The notes below the pieces were generated by a model. The model saw only the letters and a program-made list of their open reading frames with translations. It ran no database searches and was not told where the DNA came from. A program made the position numbers and the translations under genes. From the NCBI GenBank assembly GCA_018985235.1, contig JADGIG010000222.1, forward strand, positions 1 through 12,322: a DNA stretch of 12,322 bases, in the 5' to 3' direction. Shown piece by piece: positions 1 through 7,221 of this stretch (position 1 is the first letter of the stretch; the number at the start of each line of letters is the position of its first letter). The DNA is from Sanchytrium tribonematis (Eukaryota; Sanchytriomycota; Sanchytriomycetes; Sanchytriales; Sanchytriaceae).

Positions 1-164
1 CCAATAAATTCATCATTTTCATGAATAATTAATTTAGAGTAATAAATTTGAATGGCTATTTTTGACCATGATTGACATACTGTAAACAATCTAGTCAATT
101 GTTGAGGAAAGAATTCTTTGGTAAAAATCAATTTTAAAATATCTTCAGGCAATTTTCGATTCAT
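1..164 (-). CDS. F-box protein, N-terminal fragment (left copy)
   Basis: This reads leftwards from an ATG at 164 and is cut by the window edge after 54 codons. The start, MNRKLPEDILKLIF, is a typical F-box opening. It is followed by a leucine- and tryptophan-containing segment (QQLTRLFTVCQSWSKIA) that fits the second half of the motif. F-box proteins normally bind Skp1 and bring substrates to an SCF ubiquitin ligase through a C-terminal LRR or WD40 region; that part lies outside the window, so the substrate class is unknown. Compared with the right copy there are two amino-acid changes (R3/Q3 and K16/N16) and two silent changes. The gene is divergent from the next one, with 81 bp between the start codons. 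Confidence 0.8.
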   Translation of the reverse strand, partial: MNRKLPEDILKLIFTKEFFPQQLTRLFTVCQSWSKIAIQIYYSKLIIHENDEFI

Positions 165-187
165 TTTATTGTTTCAAGGATAAGGAT
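1..187 (-). repeat. Left arm of a window-spanning inverted repeat
   Basis: The reverse complement of this stretch matches 12116-12303 with four substitutions and one single-base insertion/deletion, about 98% identity. The arm starts just upstream of an F-box start codon (short leader with AATAAA) and runs into the coding region to the window edge, so its true outer limit is not visible. The match stops abruptly at about position 187; the inner flanks of the two arms share nothing obvious. The substitutions are real sequence differences, so this is not a simple artefactual copy of one molecule. Confidence 0.95.
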
Positions 188-245
188 ATCGAAATATCAT
201 GTAGTACCTAAAAAACCGTATACTAAAGGGGAATTTTCTTCAAAC

Positions 246-1042
246 ATGCTCTTGCTTTCGTTGCTGCTGCTTTGCCAAAGTACAACACCATTAACACCAG
301 TGCTTCAAATTATGAAATCACTGTCAGATATAGGTCGCAACTCCTTATCTCTTGCAAATCAGTGCTATGGAAGATATGTGAGAAACAATGTTTGTGAAAT
401 TCTTAATTTTCCATTTGAAACAGTTCATTCATTACAGCGTCAATTGAAAACTGCCATACAAGAATTAGATTGTGAAAGTTCTAAAGATTTATACAGTTTT
501 ATCAAATTAAATTCAAATATCGTGGTTTTAGCACTTGTAGCTTTATTTCTAGAAGCAGCTTCTGTCAAAAATATGCAATTTTTATTTGGAATTTGGGGTG
601 ATAATGATGGAAATGAAGAGTATGGCAATTTGTATTTCTTAAACTTTATGGATAAATCTGAGTGTCGCATCAAAGATTTACCCAAGAATTATGCTAACTT
701 TGGAATGGTTGCGAAATCAAATTTATTAAAGGCTGTCATTTGCGATGCTCAATTTATAGCTGCGCTGAAAGTCAGATAAGTTCTTGTCAACGCGATCCTT
801 CAGATGAACTCGCCGACATGTGCAACGTAGATGTACATTTAGGTTGCAATCGTAGAGCCAAAATTAATCAAGAACAGGCAATGACTGCCCGTAGAAAAGC
901 CTGGAATGGTGTAAAACAAGAATTAACGCTTGAAATTGAAGAAATGTTTTTGATTATGGCATTGTTTTTTACACTAAGATCATTGGCTAAAAGACGATCC
1001 TGTCAAAAAGATATCTTGCCCCGGTTTATTGAAGCAATTTAA
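246..1042 (+). CDS. Secreted or membrane protein of unknown family; reading frame broken near 698-779
   Basis: I do not recognise this family. The frame starts at ATG 246 with a strong signal peptide (MLLLSLLLLCQS) and continues to a TAA at 777-779. It encodes a helical region with several cysteines and a hydrophobic stretch (IVVLALVALFLEAAS). A second frame, shifted by -1, is open from 698 to a TAA at 1040-1042 and has no early ATG. It encodes a cysteine-rich part (CAESQISSCQRD, MCNVDVHLGC), then a basic helix and a possible membrane segment near FLIMALFFTL. One protein fits best. A GT-AG intron at 735-775 (41 nt, phase 0) would join the frames into about 251 aa, but its GTCATT donor differs from the GTAT donors of the other introns here. 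A frameshift mutation, a sequencing error or two genes remain possible. AATAAA at 1057-1062 marks the 3' end. Confidence 0.5.
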
Positions 1043-1066
1043 AACTTGTGCAAATTAATAAATTCT

Positions 1067-1435
1067 TTAATTTTCATCACTGCTTGAATAATCCACTAAT
1101 TTAGGTTTCTTGACAACTCTTTCCTCTTCAATCCGAGGATTCTCCACTCTTTTTCTCTCCATTTTTTGCAATTTTCTAAATTTGACCATTTCCATTTCTT
1201 CATTCTTCAATTTCTCACTCTCTTTATCAATAATATCCTGTATAAATTCCTTATCATGTACATTTAATCCACCATGTTCTCTTTCATAATTAATTTTAAT
1301 GGTTTTTAATTCTTCTTTTTGTTTATTTTGTTGTAATAATTCATGGTATATATCATTTGGATTCTCATTAGTTGATTTGGCTAATTTATTGGCTTTTTGA
1401 CGTAATTTGATGGTATCTGTGTCAGCAACATTCAT
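1067..1435 (-). CDS. NIP30/FAM192A-family protein (PSME3-interacting type)
   Basis: A 122-residue, highly charged, mostly helical protein. The segment DIYHELLQQNKQKEELK, followed by a GL-x-x-x-D-x-EFI motif and a long E/K-rich helix, matches the conserved NIP30 core, in which a Y-x-x-L-x-x-x-K helix precedes a G-L-D/N-x-x-E-x-x-F-L stretch. The tail is basic (KKPKL, a possible nuclear signal) and ends in an acidic serine patch (SSSDEN), a likely casein kinase 2 site. In animals the family member binds the PA28-gamma proteasome activator in the nucleus; whether that holds here is inference. I chose ATG 1435 because it gives the family-like N-terminus; upstream in-frame codons overlap the divergent thioesterase gene. 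Its 3' end faces the preceding gene with 24 bp between stops. Confidence 0.75.
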   Translation of the reverse strand: MNVADTDTIKLRQKANKLAKSTNENPNDIYHELLQQNKQKEELKTIKINYEREHGGLNVHDKEFIQDIIDKESEKLKNEEMEMVKFRKLQKMERKRVENPRIEEERVVKKPKLVDYSSSDEN

Positions 1436-1496
1436 TTTTCTGAGAATAAATGGGAGACGACGTTGTTTGAAAAGGAGAATTTTGCAATTTGACAGG
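1436..1496. promoter_or_regulatory. 61-bp divergent promoter
   Basis: The start codons of the NIP30-like gene (minus) and the thioesterase (plus) are only 61 bp apart, so both promoters must lie in or overlap this space. No clear TATA, CACGTG or TGACTCA element is visible. Confidence 0.5.
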
Positions 1497-2133
1497 ATGA
1501 AACGCACACTCATTTTTCTACATGGTATTTCCAATTCATTCAGGTTTAGGTGATCAAGGTAGTTCATGGAATGATCTCAAATCATTCTTTAAAGGTTGGA
1601 AATGCATTTTCCCAAATGCCCCAGTCCAACCTGTCGCCATCAATGGCAATTTACCATGTCCCTCATGGTATAATATTTACAGCCTCACAGACCATTCCAA
1701 TCAAGACCAAGTCGGTCTACTCCAAACCCGTCAATTTATCCATGATTTAATCAAGAAAGAAATGAATGACGGCGTCCATCCCAAGAATATCATAATTGGT
1801 GGATTCTCACAAGGTGCTGTCTGTTCCCTACTTACCGGTCTCACATTGGAAGTAGAATTAGGTGGTATTATCGCACTTAGTGGCTATTTACCCATTAAAG
1901 ACCATGTCAAACAGAGTAAAATCCAACATATTCCCATTTTCATGGCGCACGGCACAGAAGATCAAGTCATTCCCTATAAATTCAGTCTACAAACACGCCA
2001 CGCATTAGATGATTTGGATATCAAATATACTTTTAAATCATACGAATTTGGACACACTGCAGATGCCAAAGAATTACAAGATATGCAAAATTGGGTGACA
2101 GAATTATACAGAGATAATAAATCGGAATTATAA
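1497..2133 (+). CDS. Acyl-protein thioesterase (lysophospholipase family), two exons
   Basis: This is an alpha/beta-hydrolase that removes palmitoyl groups from S-acylated proteins in the cytosol, and in some family members hydrolyses lysophospholipids. Exon 1 is 1497-1524 and exon 2 is 1544-2133; removing the 19-nt intron gives 205 aa. The splice restores the family motif LIFLHGLGDQG at residues 5-15. The catalytic triad is visible: Ser98 in GFSQGA, Asp149 in HGTEDQVIP and His180 in EFGHTADAKEL. A length near 205 aa is slightly below the usual 220-230. The unspliced frame from ATG 1497 stops soon after the junction. A start at ATG 1522 would lose the oxyanion-loop strand, so the spliced model is strongly preferred. 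AATAAA (2116-2121) lies inside the last codons. Confidence 0.93.
1525..1543 (+). other. 19-nt spliceosomal intron
   Basis: The sequence is GTATTTCCAATTCATTCAG, phase 1, splitting a glycine codon. Its removal joins CAT-G to GT-TTA-GGT-GAT and creates the conserved HGLGD motif of acyl-protein thioesterases. Using the next AG (25 nt) also keeps the frame but deletes the conserved Leu-Gly, so 19 nt is the better call. There is room for only a minimal branch-point region before the 3' splice site. Confidence 0.88.
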
Positions 2134-2239
2134 TTTAATATCAATTGTTGATTCCAAAAGTGATTCCATTGCATTTTGTGACGCGAAATTATCTGTATTA
2201 CATCATTTGATCATTCTATTGGTGAATGATTGGTTTAAA

Positions 2240-3367
2240 ATGACAATCATTTCACAAGATTTTCTCCGTTTAATTTCAAAAATGCATTCGATTGGCATGG
2301 GATACGATGTGAAAGATGCATTCGACGAAGAAACATTGCTAGATGAGAAGGAATACAAAGTACAATTTAACAAAAGCAGAAGTATGAGAAGAAATATTAA
2401 AATATGGCTTCTTATTGGCATTATACTGTCAATTTTACTATTTCTACACCCGAATCAATACAAATCAGACCATTTAAAGCCATTATTACCACTAGAGAAC
2501 CCTCCCGAAATTAATTATTCATTTAATATCTCAAAGAATATCTTCATGGCCATTAAAAACAATGAATTCTCAGCAAATCAAAGATTATCCATTGAATCTA
2601 TCCCACCAGATTATCATTTATTCAAATTTAAAGATGAAGATTGCGAATTATTTATTAATTCAACTTTGCCAAAATATGCTGAAATGTTGAAATCATTCAG
2701 ACATGGCATTATGAAATCAGATTTCTGTAGATATGCTTATATTTATCAATATGGTGGTACTTATATGGACAGTGATATTGTCATGAGAAATGTGCCTCAA
2801 AATTGGACTCATGAAATTCCAAAACATTTCATCAATAAAAAACCCATTAAAATGGTTGTTGGAATAGAGCATATGCAACCATCCTATTCTCAAATTGTCC
2901 AATGGTCATTTGCAGCTGATAAACACCATTTTATCATGAAATATTGCATGGATGAAATATTACTCAGTTTTGAAATGGCTCCTCATCGATTTAATAATCC
3001 CAATTTAATAGATAATGATGTGATTGAATTAACAGGCCCAACTGTTTTGAGTAGAGCAGTTTTGGCGTATGTGCTGGAACAAGGAGGAGAAAACAAAGAC
3101 TTGAAATGGGCCAATTTGCCACTTCATATCGGTGATTTATACGTGGCCAGTCATCATGTATTGAATTGTCATGATGACATTGATGGAAATTGCGTATCTA
3201 AAGAGTCTATAAAGCATTTATACGCTGGATCGTGGAGAAAAATTCCTATGGACTTTTTGGGCACTGGCAGCCAACCACCCATTGGTAATACGGGTCCAAT
3301 ATCCATATCTGATGAACTACAACGACAAAGTCCATTGACTTATCAGCCACCTCTTTCAATAAATTAA
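2240..3367 (+). CDS. GT32 (OCH1/DXD-type) Golgi glycosyltransferase
   Basis: A type II membrane protein of 375 aa. It has a cytosolic tail of about 52 residues, a single membrane anchor at about residues 53-70 (IKIWLLIGIILSILLFLH), a stem, and a lumenal catalytic domain. The glycosyltransferase sugar-binding DXD signature is clear: KSDFCRYAYIYQYGGTYMDS, with Asp177 and Asp179 as the metal/nucleotide-sugar ligands. Relatives add mannose or other hexoses to N-glycans or lipids in the Golgi; donor and acceptor cannot be read here. The tail holds an acidic dileucine (DEETLL, residues 29-34), which may serve endosome/Golgi sorting. ATG 2240 is the first in-frame methionine; ATG 2282 is a possible alternative. 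The gene converges on the Atg27-like gene with 5 bp between stops, and AATAAA (3358-3363) lies just before the stop. Confidence 0.88.
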   Translation: MTIISQDFLRLISKMHSIGMGYDVKDAFDEETLLDEKEYKVQFNKSRSMRRNIKIWLLIGIILSILLFLHPNQYKSDHLKPLLPLENPPEINYSFNISKNIFMAIKNNEFSANQRLSIESIPPDYHLFKFKDEDCELFINSTLPKYAEMLKSFRHGIMKSDFCRYAYIYQYGGTYMDSDIVMRNVPQNWTHEIPKHFINKKPIKMVVGIEHMQPSYSQIVQWSFAADKHHFIMKYCMDEILLSFEMAPHRFNNPNLIDNDVIELTGPTVLSRAVLAYVLEQGGENKDLKWANLPLHIGDLYVASHHVLNCHDDIDGNCVSKESIKHLYAGSWRKIPMDFLGTGSQPPIGNTGPISISDELQRQSPLTYQPPLSIN

Positions 3368-3372
3368 TTTAT

Positions 3373-4062
3373 TTATAATTGCATATATTGTGAATTTCCA
3401 CTTATTTTATGTCTAATCCAATTGAAACCATCTTCTAATGCATATCCGATGCGTCTAAATAGCCATAAATGTGGAACAATATCCAATCCACGGTCTTTTA
3501 AAACAAAGAAACGATAAGCCATGTGTAATGCGAAATAACAAGATAAAATGATGAGCAAGATGCTAAACCATCCTAATCCTTGACTTGTAGGTGCTGGATT
3601 GCCATTTCCATTGTTATTTCCTTGAGAAACGTGCTTAAATTTGGAATTTGCAATTTCAATCATTGCAGTTTTATCTGTGTTTCCACGAGAATGAAAGGTT
3701 TCAGAGACTGTGACACTCTTTGATTCTGTGTCAAATGCCAATTTTAAAGTGGTAATATAATGGATTCCATTGGTAGTCGTTTCATATCTCAAAACGAGTC
3801 TAAAGGGTGATTTTTCAACGGATATTTCTGGTGAATCATTTGTATTCCACATTTCTGTGACTGTCGTATCGTCTTTTGTGTAGATTAAACAGCTATTTCC
3901 ACAAGCATCACTCACTTTTCTACATGGATTGACTCTAAATGTTTGACCAAATGGTTTAGATTCTAACTCGAAATCAGTTGTTGGAATGGATGATATATCA
4001 AATGTCTCATCATCTTTGACGATTTTAGAACAATCTAGAGCAAATAAAAGTTGCAAAAACAT
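3373..4062 (-). CDS. Atg27/mannose-6-phosphate-receptor-like sorting receptor
   Basis: A type I membrane protein of 229 aa with a short signal peptide (MFLQLLFALDC). The lumenal domain carries Cys11, 47, 54 and 58 and is MRH-like (NPCRKVSDACGNSCLIY). A Gly/Asn-rich linker leads to one membrane helix at about 164-187. The cytosolic tail resembles that of Atg27 and CD-MPR-type proteins: an aromatic/basic stretch, then RGLDIVPHLW and a long amphipathic part. The last four residues, YMQL, form a YxxPhi sorting signal at the extreme C-terminus, as known for yeast Atg27, where it directs AP-dependent transport to vacuole and endosome. The role is therefore likely cycling between Golgi, endosome and vacuole, possibly supplying membrane for autophagy. 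An in-frame TGA one codon upstream of the ATG fixes the start. AATAAA shares a base with the stop codon. Confidence 0.8.
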   Translation of the reverse strand: MFLQLLFALDCSKIVKDDETFDISSIPTTDFELESKPFGQTFRVNPCRKVSDACGNSCLIYTKDDTTVTEMWNTNDSPEISVEKSPFRLVLRYETTTNGIHYITTLKLAFDTESKSVTVSETFHSRGNTDKTAMIEIANSKFKHVSQGNNNGNGNPAPTSQGLGWFSILLIILSCYFALHMAYRFFVLKDRGLDIVPHLWLFRRIGYALEDGFNWIRHKISGNSQYMQL

Positions 4063-4299
4063 GTTTCACCCTCTTAAAAATTATGGTTTGTTTGAAATTG
4101 TGAGTTTTTACTTGATTTCCTTTTAAAAACCATAAATCAATAGATCGACGTCATTACCAAAACACGATCCGCATCAAATAACCATCGAATCAACCTTGCC
4201 GACGTGGCGTCACTCAGTTTCCCCCTTGTAAAAACACGTGCGATCGGCATGTGTTATCGAATCCGATGATTTTTAGTCGATCTGAAAGGATCAAACTAA
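4063..4299. promoter_or_regulatory. Divergent promoter region of the Atg27-like and first 7TM genes
   Basis: This 237-bp spacer is less AT-rich than most gaps here. It contains GACGTCA (4147-4153, CRE-like), GACGTGGCGTCAC (4201-4213, two further ACGT/GTCA-type half-sites) and a CACGTG E-box (4235-4240). These resemble bZIP and bHLH binding sites, but no factor can be assigned from sequence alone. Confidence 0.45.
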
Positions 4300-5106
4300 A
4301 TGTCAGCACTTTCCAATATCTCTGGATACGATATTATCGCATTTGCTCTATGGGGAGCTGATGTATTGTTATTTTTCCAATGTATGTGCAAGTCATATTT
4401 CGTATTCCCTCATAAAAATAGAAAATTTTACATGTTACTGGTGAGCGGCTTAATAGGGGGCATTATATTCGCAACAACTACGATAATTACTTCATATTTT
4501 CTAGTTGGAAACGTTCCCGTAAGTATATTTGGCCTCGTAGCGTGGTTTGTCATGATTGTGAATTGTTACTTTGTTTATTCGATTCGAATCCAATCTATGG
4601 GTGGCTATAATAGATTTGACAAGTTTGCTGCTAAAATTCCATGGATATTCATTATCGTGACACTCCCGATCTTTTTAATCGTCGTGGTCACTTATTTCCT
4701 CGTAAATGACCAAGCAAAAGAGATTTTGAAAGAAGTATCACTGGTATTGGGCATTATATTTAGTGTATTAATCACTGTGAGTGAAGCATTTCTATATTTG
4801 GTCTTATTGCAAAAAGTACGTGAAATATTAGAATATCGAACGACTGCTAAAAAGAAGCTGGTGTGGGAGTTGTCATTTGCTTTGGTGCTGATTGTGATAT
4901 TGGATGTGCTATTGATTATATCTAAAGTGGCTATAGTGAGCTTGGATAAAAATTTGAGGCCGTTTACGTATTTATTAAGATTTGTTTATATTGTGCGATT
5001 TTACGATGATTTATTGGAAGATGTGAATCAATCTTATTTATCAAATATATCACGACATGATTCTTATCATATAGAGTCAAAATCACTTGAATACCTGGAA
5101 GAATAA
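4300..5106 (+). CDS. Seven-helix membrane protein, paralog 1 (orphan receptor candidate)
   Basis: This 268-residue protein has seven hydrophobic segments at about 12-34, 45-69, 73-94, 113-135, 146-173, 189-214 and 221-239. It has a short N-terminus and a hydrophilic C-terminal tail of about 30 residues rich in Ser, Asp and Glu. I do not recognise the family, but it is clearly a paralog of the next gene. Both share a KIPW/KLPW motif before helix 4, E-x-F-x-Y-x-x-LL in helix 5 and FYD-(D/E)-L-x-x-x-x-x-x-VNQS after helix 7. The architecture fits a GPCR-like receptor; a transporter or lipid-handling protein cannot be excluded. No loop motif identifies G-protein coupling. AATAAA (5102-5107) contains the whole stop codon TAA. 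Confidence 0.75.
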   Translation: MSALSNISGYDIIAFALWGADVLLFFQCMCKSYFVFPHKNRKFYMLLVSGLIGGIIFATTTIITSYFLVGNVPVSIFGLVAWFVMIVNCYFVYSIRIQSMGGYNRFDKFAAKIPWIFIIVTLPIFLIVVVTYFLVNDQAKEILKEVSLVLGIIFSVLITVSEAFLYLVLLQKVREILEYRTTAKKKLVWELSFALVLIVILDVLLIISKVAIVSLDKNLRPFTYLLRFVYIVRFYDDLLEDVNQSYLSNISRHDSYHIESKSLEYLEE

Positions 5107-5374
5107 ATAATATTTGTAATTTAAAGAAATTAAAAATTGTAGATTTTGGGCTTAAAGTTAAATCATCGTTGACATGATGAGTCATAGTGACGTCTAACGG
5201 AATGAAATGAGAGCCAATCGGTGATTTAATTGACATCGGTGATTCTGTGACTCAGATGCTTATCGAGTCGAGATAGGGCGCACATTTGCCATTTTAGATT
5301 GGATTCTGCCAATGAACACGCAAGATCGAAGCACGAAAACTTTGATAAAGACTATCCATTCCATCGTGTAGAAC
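5107..5374 (+). promoter_or_regulatory. Intergenic leader of the second 7TM gene
   Basis: The 268 bp hold TGAGTCA (5178-5184), TGACGTC (5188-5194) and TGACTCA (5248-5254), a cluster of AP-1/Gcn4- and CRE-like sites. A 10-bp direct repeat ATCGGTGATT occurs at 5217-5226 and 5235-5244. A small upstream ORF of 19 codons (ATG 5312 to TAG 5369-5371) lies in the leader, in the same frame as the main ATG. The first bases after 5106 carry the poly(A) signal of the preceding gene. Confidence 0.4.
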
Positions 5375-6163
5375 ATGGTAAACTCGCTGGTAATGTTGAT
5401 ATTCGGGATAGGGATATGGGGAAGTCAAATAGTTTTATTGGTGCAGGGCATTTCTTCGTTACATGCTGTAAAGCAAGCTAAGATGCCACTACTACTTGGA
5501 TTAGTAAGTGGCTTTATTTACTCAACATTATTTACTGCTGTCAACTATCTAAATATGGAAAATACGCTCTTGTTGACAGTCATTTCTGTTTCAACATATT
5601 TCATCAGTATCTCATGCTGCTCCTTCATATACGCACATTCAATAGCCGGTCTAAGTAATTGGAGATATGCATGGGTAATTAATAAGTTGCCATGGTTATT
5701 TATGCTAATATTAATACCATGTTTGGTGTTAAACTGTATTTTATTTGCTAGCACCGATAGAATCGCATTAGAGTTATATATGACTGTTCTACTTATTAAT
5801 TGCTTTCTGTTTTTGACTGTGGGTGAGTTGTTCATGTACGGTGTGCTATTAATGGAAGTCTATCTCACTAAAAAGTCAAAGAAATTGAAAGCAGATTATT
5901 TAAATGAGTCTATAGTGGCTATTATCACATTGATGATCATTGCAATATTCGTCATGATATCCCAGTATTGCCTAGTAGATCTGTTTGGCATCATATTGGG
6001 ATTTAGTGCCATATTTAAGCTATCATTAATGATCACATTTTATGATGAATTAATCCATAAAATACATAAAGTCAATCAGTCTGATAGGAATGATAGCTAT
6101 GATCAGTCATATAACCATCCACACGGCCACCAATTGAGAGATTTACTTGATTTGGAAGCATAA
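5375..6163 (+). CDS. Seven-helix membrane protein, paralog 2 (orphan receptor candidate)
   Basis: This is a 262-residue tandem paralog of the preceding gene. Seven hydrophobic segments lie at about 3-28, 36-58, 64-88, 101-122, 130-158, 177-200 and 203-222. Shared landmarks are KLPWLF before helix 4, GELFMYGVLL in helix 5 and TFYDELIHKIHKVNQS in the membrane-proximal tail. The C-terminus is hydrophilic and unusual for its His/Tyr/Asp content (DSYDQSYNHPHGHQ). ATG 5375 gives a helix 1 that aligns with that of paralog 1; an in-frame TAG two codons upstream blocks a longer N-terminus. Sequence similarity between the two is modest, so the duplication is old. Function is unknown; a GPCR-like role is inferred from topology only. 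The gap to the ATP synthase gene is just 38 bp. Confidence 0.75.
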   Translation: MVNSLVMLIFGIGIWGSQIVLLVQGISSLHAVKQAKMPLLLGLVSGFIYSTLFTAVNYLNMENTLLLTVISVSTYFISISCCSFIYAHSIAGLSNWRYAWVINKLPWLFMLILIPCLVLNCILFASTDRIALELYMTVLLINCFLFLTVGELFMYGVLLMEVYLTKKSKKLKADYLNESIVAIITLMIIAIFVMISQYCLVDLFGIILGFSAIFKLSLMITFYDELIHKIHKVNQSDRNDSYDQSYNHPHGHQLRDLLDLEA

Positions 6164-6201
6164 AAATAAAATTACTTCTCCCTGCGACAGATATTTTGAA
6201 A

Positions 6202-6447
6202 ATGATTCCACCAAATATCGCGCACACCAAGAACCATTTCACTCCCAAATCAACCAATTTAGGAGATCTTATCAGATTATACAAAGCATTACCAACGAAA
6301 AGAGCAGTTCAATTAAAAACTCCTTTTCAACATTATAAAGGTAAATTTGGAACCTCAGCACACTGGCAAATCTTGCTATCTGCTGGTTTAATTGGATACT
6401 CTATGAATTATTGGTTCAAATTAAGACATGGTCCTTCACATCACTAA
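6202..6447 (+). CDS. ATP17: Mitochondrial ATP synthase subunit f (Atp17-type)
   Basis: A protein of 81 aa, close in size to fungal subunit f of the membrane (Fo) sector of F-type ATP synthase, which lies in the inner mitochondrial membrane near the peripheral stalk and dimer interface. The N-terminal IPPNIA matches the fungal IPPK-I/V start. The central D-L-x-x-x-YKALP corresponds to the family's FYK-x-LP. The C-terminal half has an H-Y-KGKF motif and a single membrane helix (ILLSAGLIGYSMNYWF) followed by a K/R-H-rich end (LRHGPSHH). No cleavable presequence is seen before IPP, and there is no in-frame ATG upstream before a stop. The start is therefore ATG 6202, without the short leader found in yeast. 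AATAAA (6447-6452) overlaps the stop by one base. Confidence 0.85.
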   Translation: MIPPNIAHTKNHFTPKSTNLGDLIRLYKALPTKRAVQLKTPFQHYKGKFGTSAHWQILLSAGLIGYSMNYWFKLRHGPSHH

Positions 6448-6756
6448 ATAAATGAGATGATTGGTCAAAGCACGTGTTTTTGTATTTTCAAAGTTGTCCC
6501 CTTTATTTCAATATCATAGCACACTTTGTTGCAAAGCGTTCTTTGTAACCATTTAACTATGAGAGATTTAACATGGTTTATCAAATAGAATTGTTTTATT
6601 TTATATAAACGGCCATGGTAGATTCAATAACAATTTTACTCGCCATTTAGATCAGTTTTGGAAAATTAAACGTATTCTTTGCTAATAATAAATATTCGTA
6701 CTCCCCAGATAGGAATTTTTAACCAACTTTTTTGATTTTTTGCAACTAAAACGGAG
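6448..6756 (+). promoter_or_regulatory. Intergenic region upstream of PTH2
   Basis: The 309 bp show no convincing gene. They contain an inverted CCAAT box (ATTGG, 6460-6464) ten bases before CACGTG (6471-6476), a TATA-like stretch TATATAA (6602-6608), and GCCATTTAGAT (6642-6652), which resembles GCCATTTTAGAT upstream of the second 7TM gene (5288-5299). No tRNA-like fold or long ORF is visible. Confidence 0.35.
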
Positions 6757-7209
6757 ATGTTGCAGCAAAGCGTCGTTGCCATTTCTGCTTCTTTAATCAC
6801 AATATTCGCAATGAACTTCTTTAAGAGATCAGCAAGAATATTTAAAGATGTCGGTGGAGACATGAAAATGGTGCTAATTGCTAGGACGGATTTAAAAATG
6901 ACAAAAGGAAAAATTGCTGCTCAATGCTGTCACGCGTGTCTTGAAGCTTATGAATCATCATGTAGTAAATATCCTAAACTGGTAAATGCGTGGAAATCAG
7001 AAGGGCAAGCGAAAGTTGCTTTGAAATGCGAGTCGCAGCAGGAATTAATGGAATTGTATAATACTGCTAGAAGGAATGGACTAGTTGCAGAATATATTAG
7101 AGACGCTGGAAGAACACAAATAATGGCTGGTAGTGTGACTGTATTGGCTATCGGACCCGCACCTGTGGAGGAAATCGATAAAATCACTGGACACTTAAAG
7201 TTGCTATGA
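6757..7209 (+). CDS. PTH2: Peptidyl-tRNA hydrolase 2 (membrane-anchored)
   Basis: A protein of 150 aa of the archaeal/eukaryotic Pth2 family, which cleaves the ester bond of peptidyl-tRNA released from stalled ribosomes. A hydrophobic N-terminal segment (residues 5-21) probably anchors it in the mitochondrial outer membrane or ER, as in animal PTRH2 and yeast Pth2. The catalytic domain starts at about residue 37. It shows the family's conserved blocks: RTDLKMTKGKIAAQCCHACL with the key Lys and His, and near the end DAGRTQIMAGSVTVLAIGPA and a final DKITGHLKLL. Length and ends agree with the family. The gene converges on the four-helix protein gene with 12 bp between stops, and AATAAA (7215-7220) falls in that gap. 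Confidence 0.93.
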   Translation: MLQQSVVAISASLITIFAMNFFKRSARIFKDVGGDMKMVLIARTDLKMTKGKIAAQCCHACLEAYESSCSKYPKLVNAWKSEGQAKVALKCESQQELMELYNTARRNGLVAEYIRDAGRTQIMAGSVTVLAIGPAPVEEIDKITGHLKLL

Positions 7210-7221
7210 TGTGAAATAAAT

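Noticed and set aside
1522-1543. Thioesterase start at ATG 1522 without an intron
   Set aside because: It would replace the conserved LIFLH strand with an unrelated peptide; the spliced model restores the family motif exactly.
2207-2239. Longer N-terminus for the GT32 gene starting at a TTG
   Set aside because: Non-ATG starts are not expected; ATG 2240 gives a normal cytosolic tail and membrane anchor.
4220-4275. tRNA-like B-box sequence (TATCGAATCC)
   Set aside because: No A-box or cloverleaf pairing could be found around it.
5299-5481. Plus-strand frame overlapping the start of 7TM paralog 2
   Set aside because: Its composition is not protein-like, and the overlapping frame encodes helix 1 of the 7TM protein, which aligns with paralog 1.
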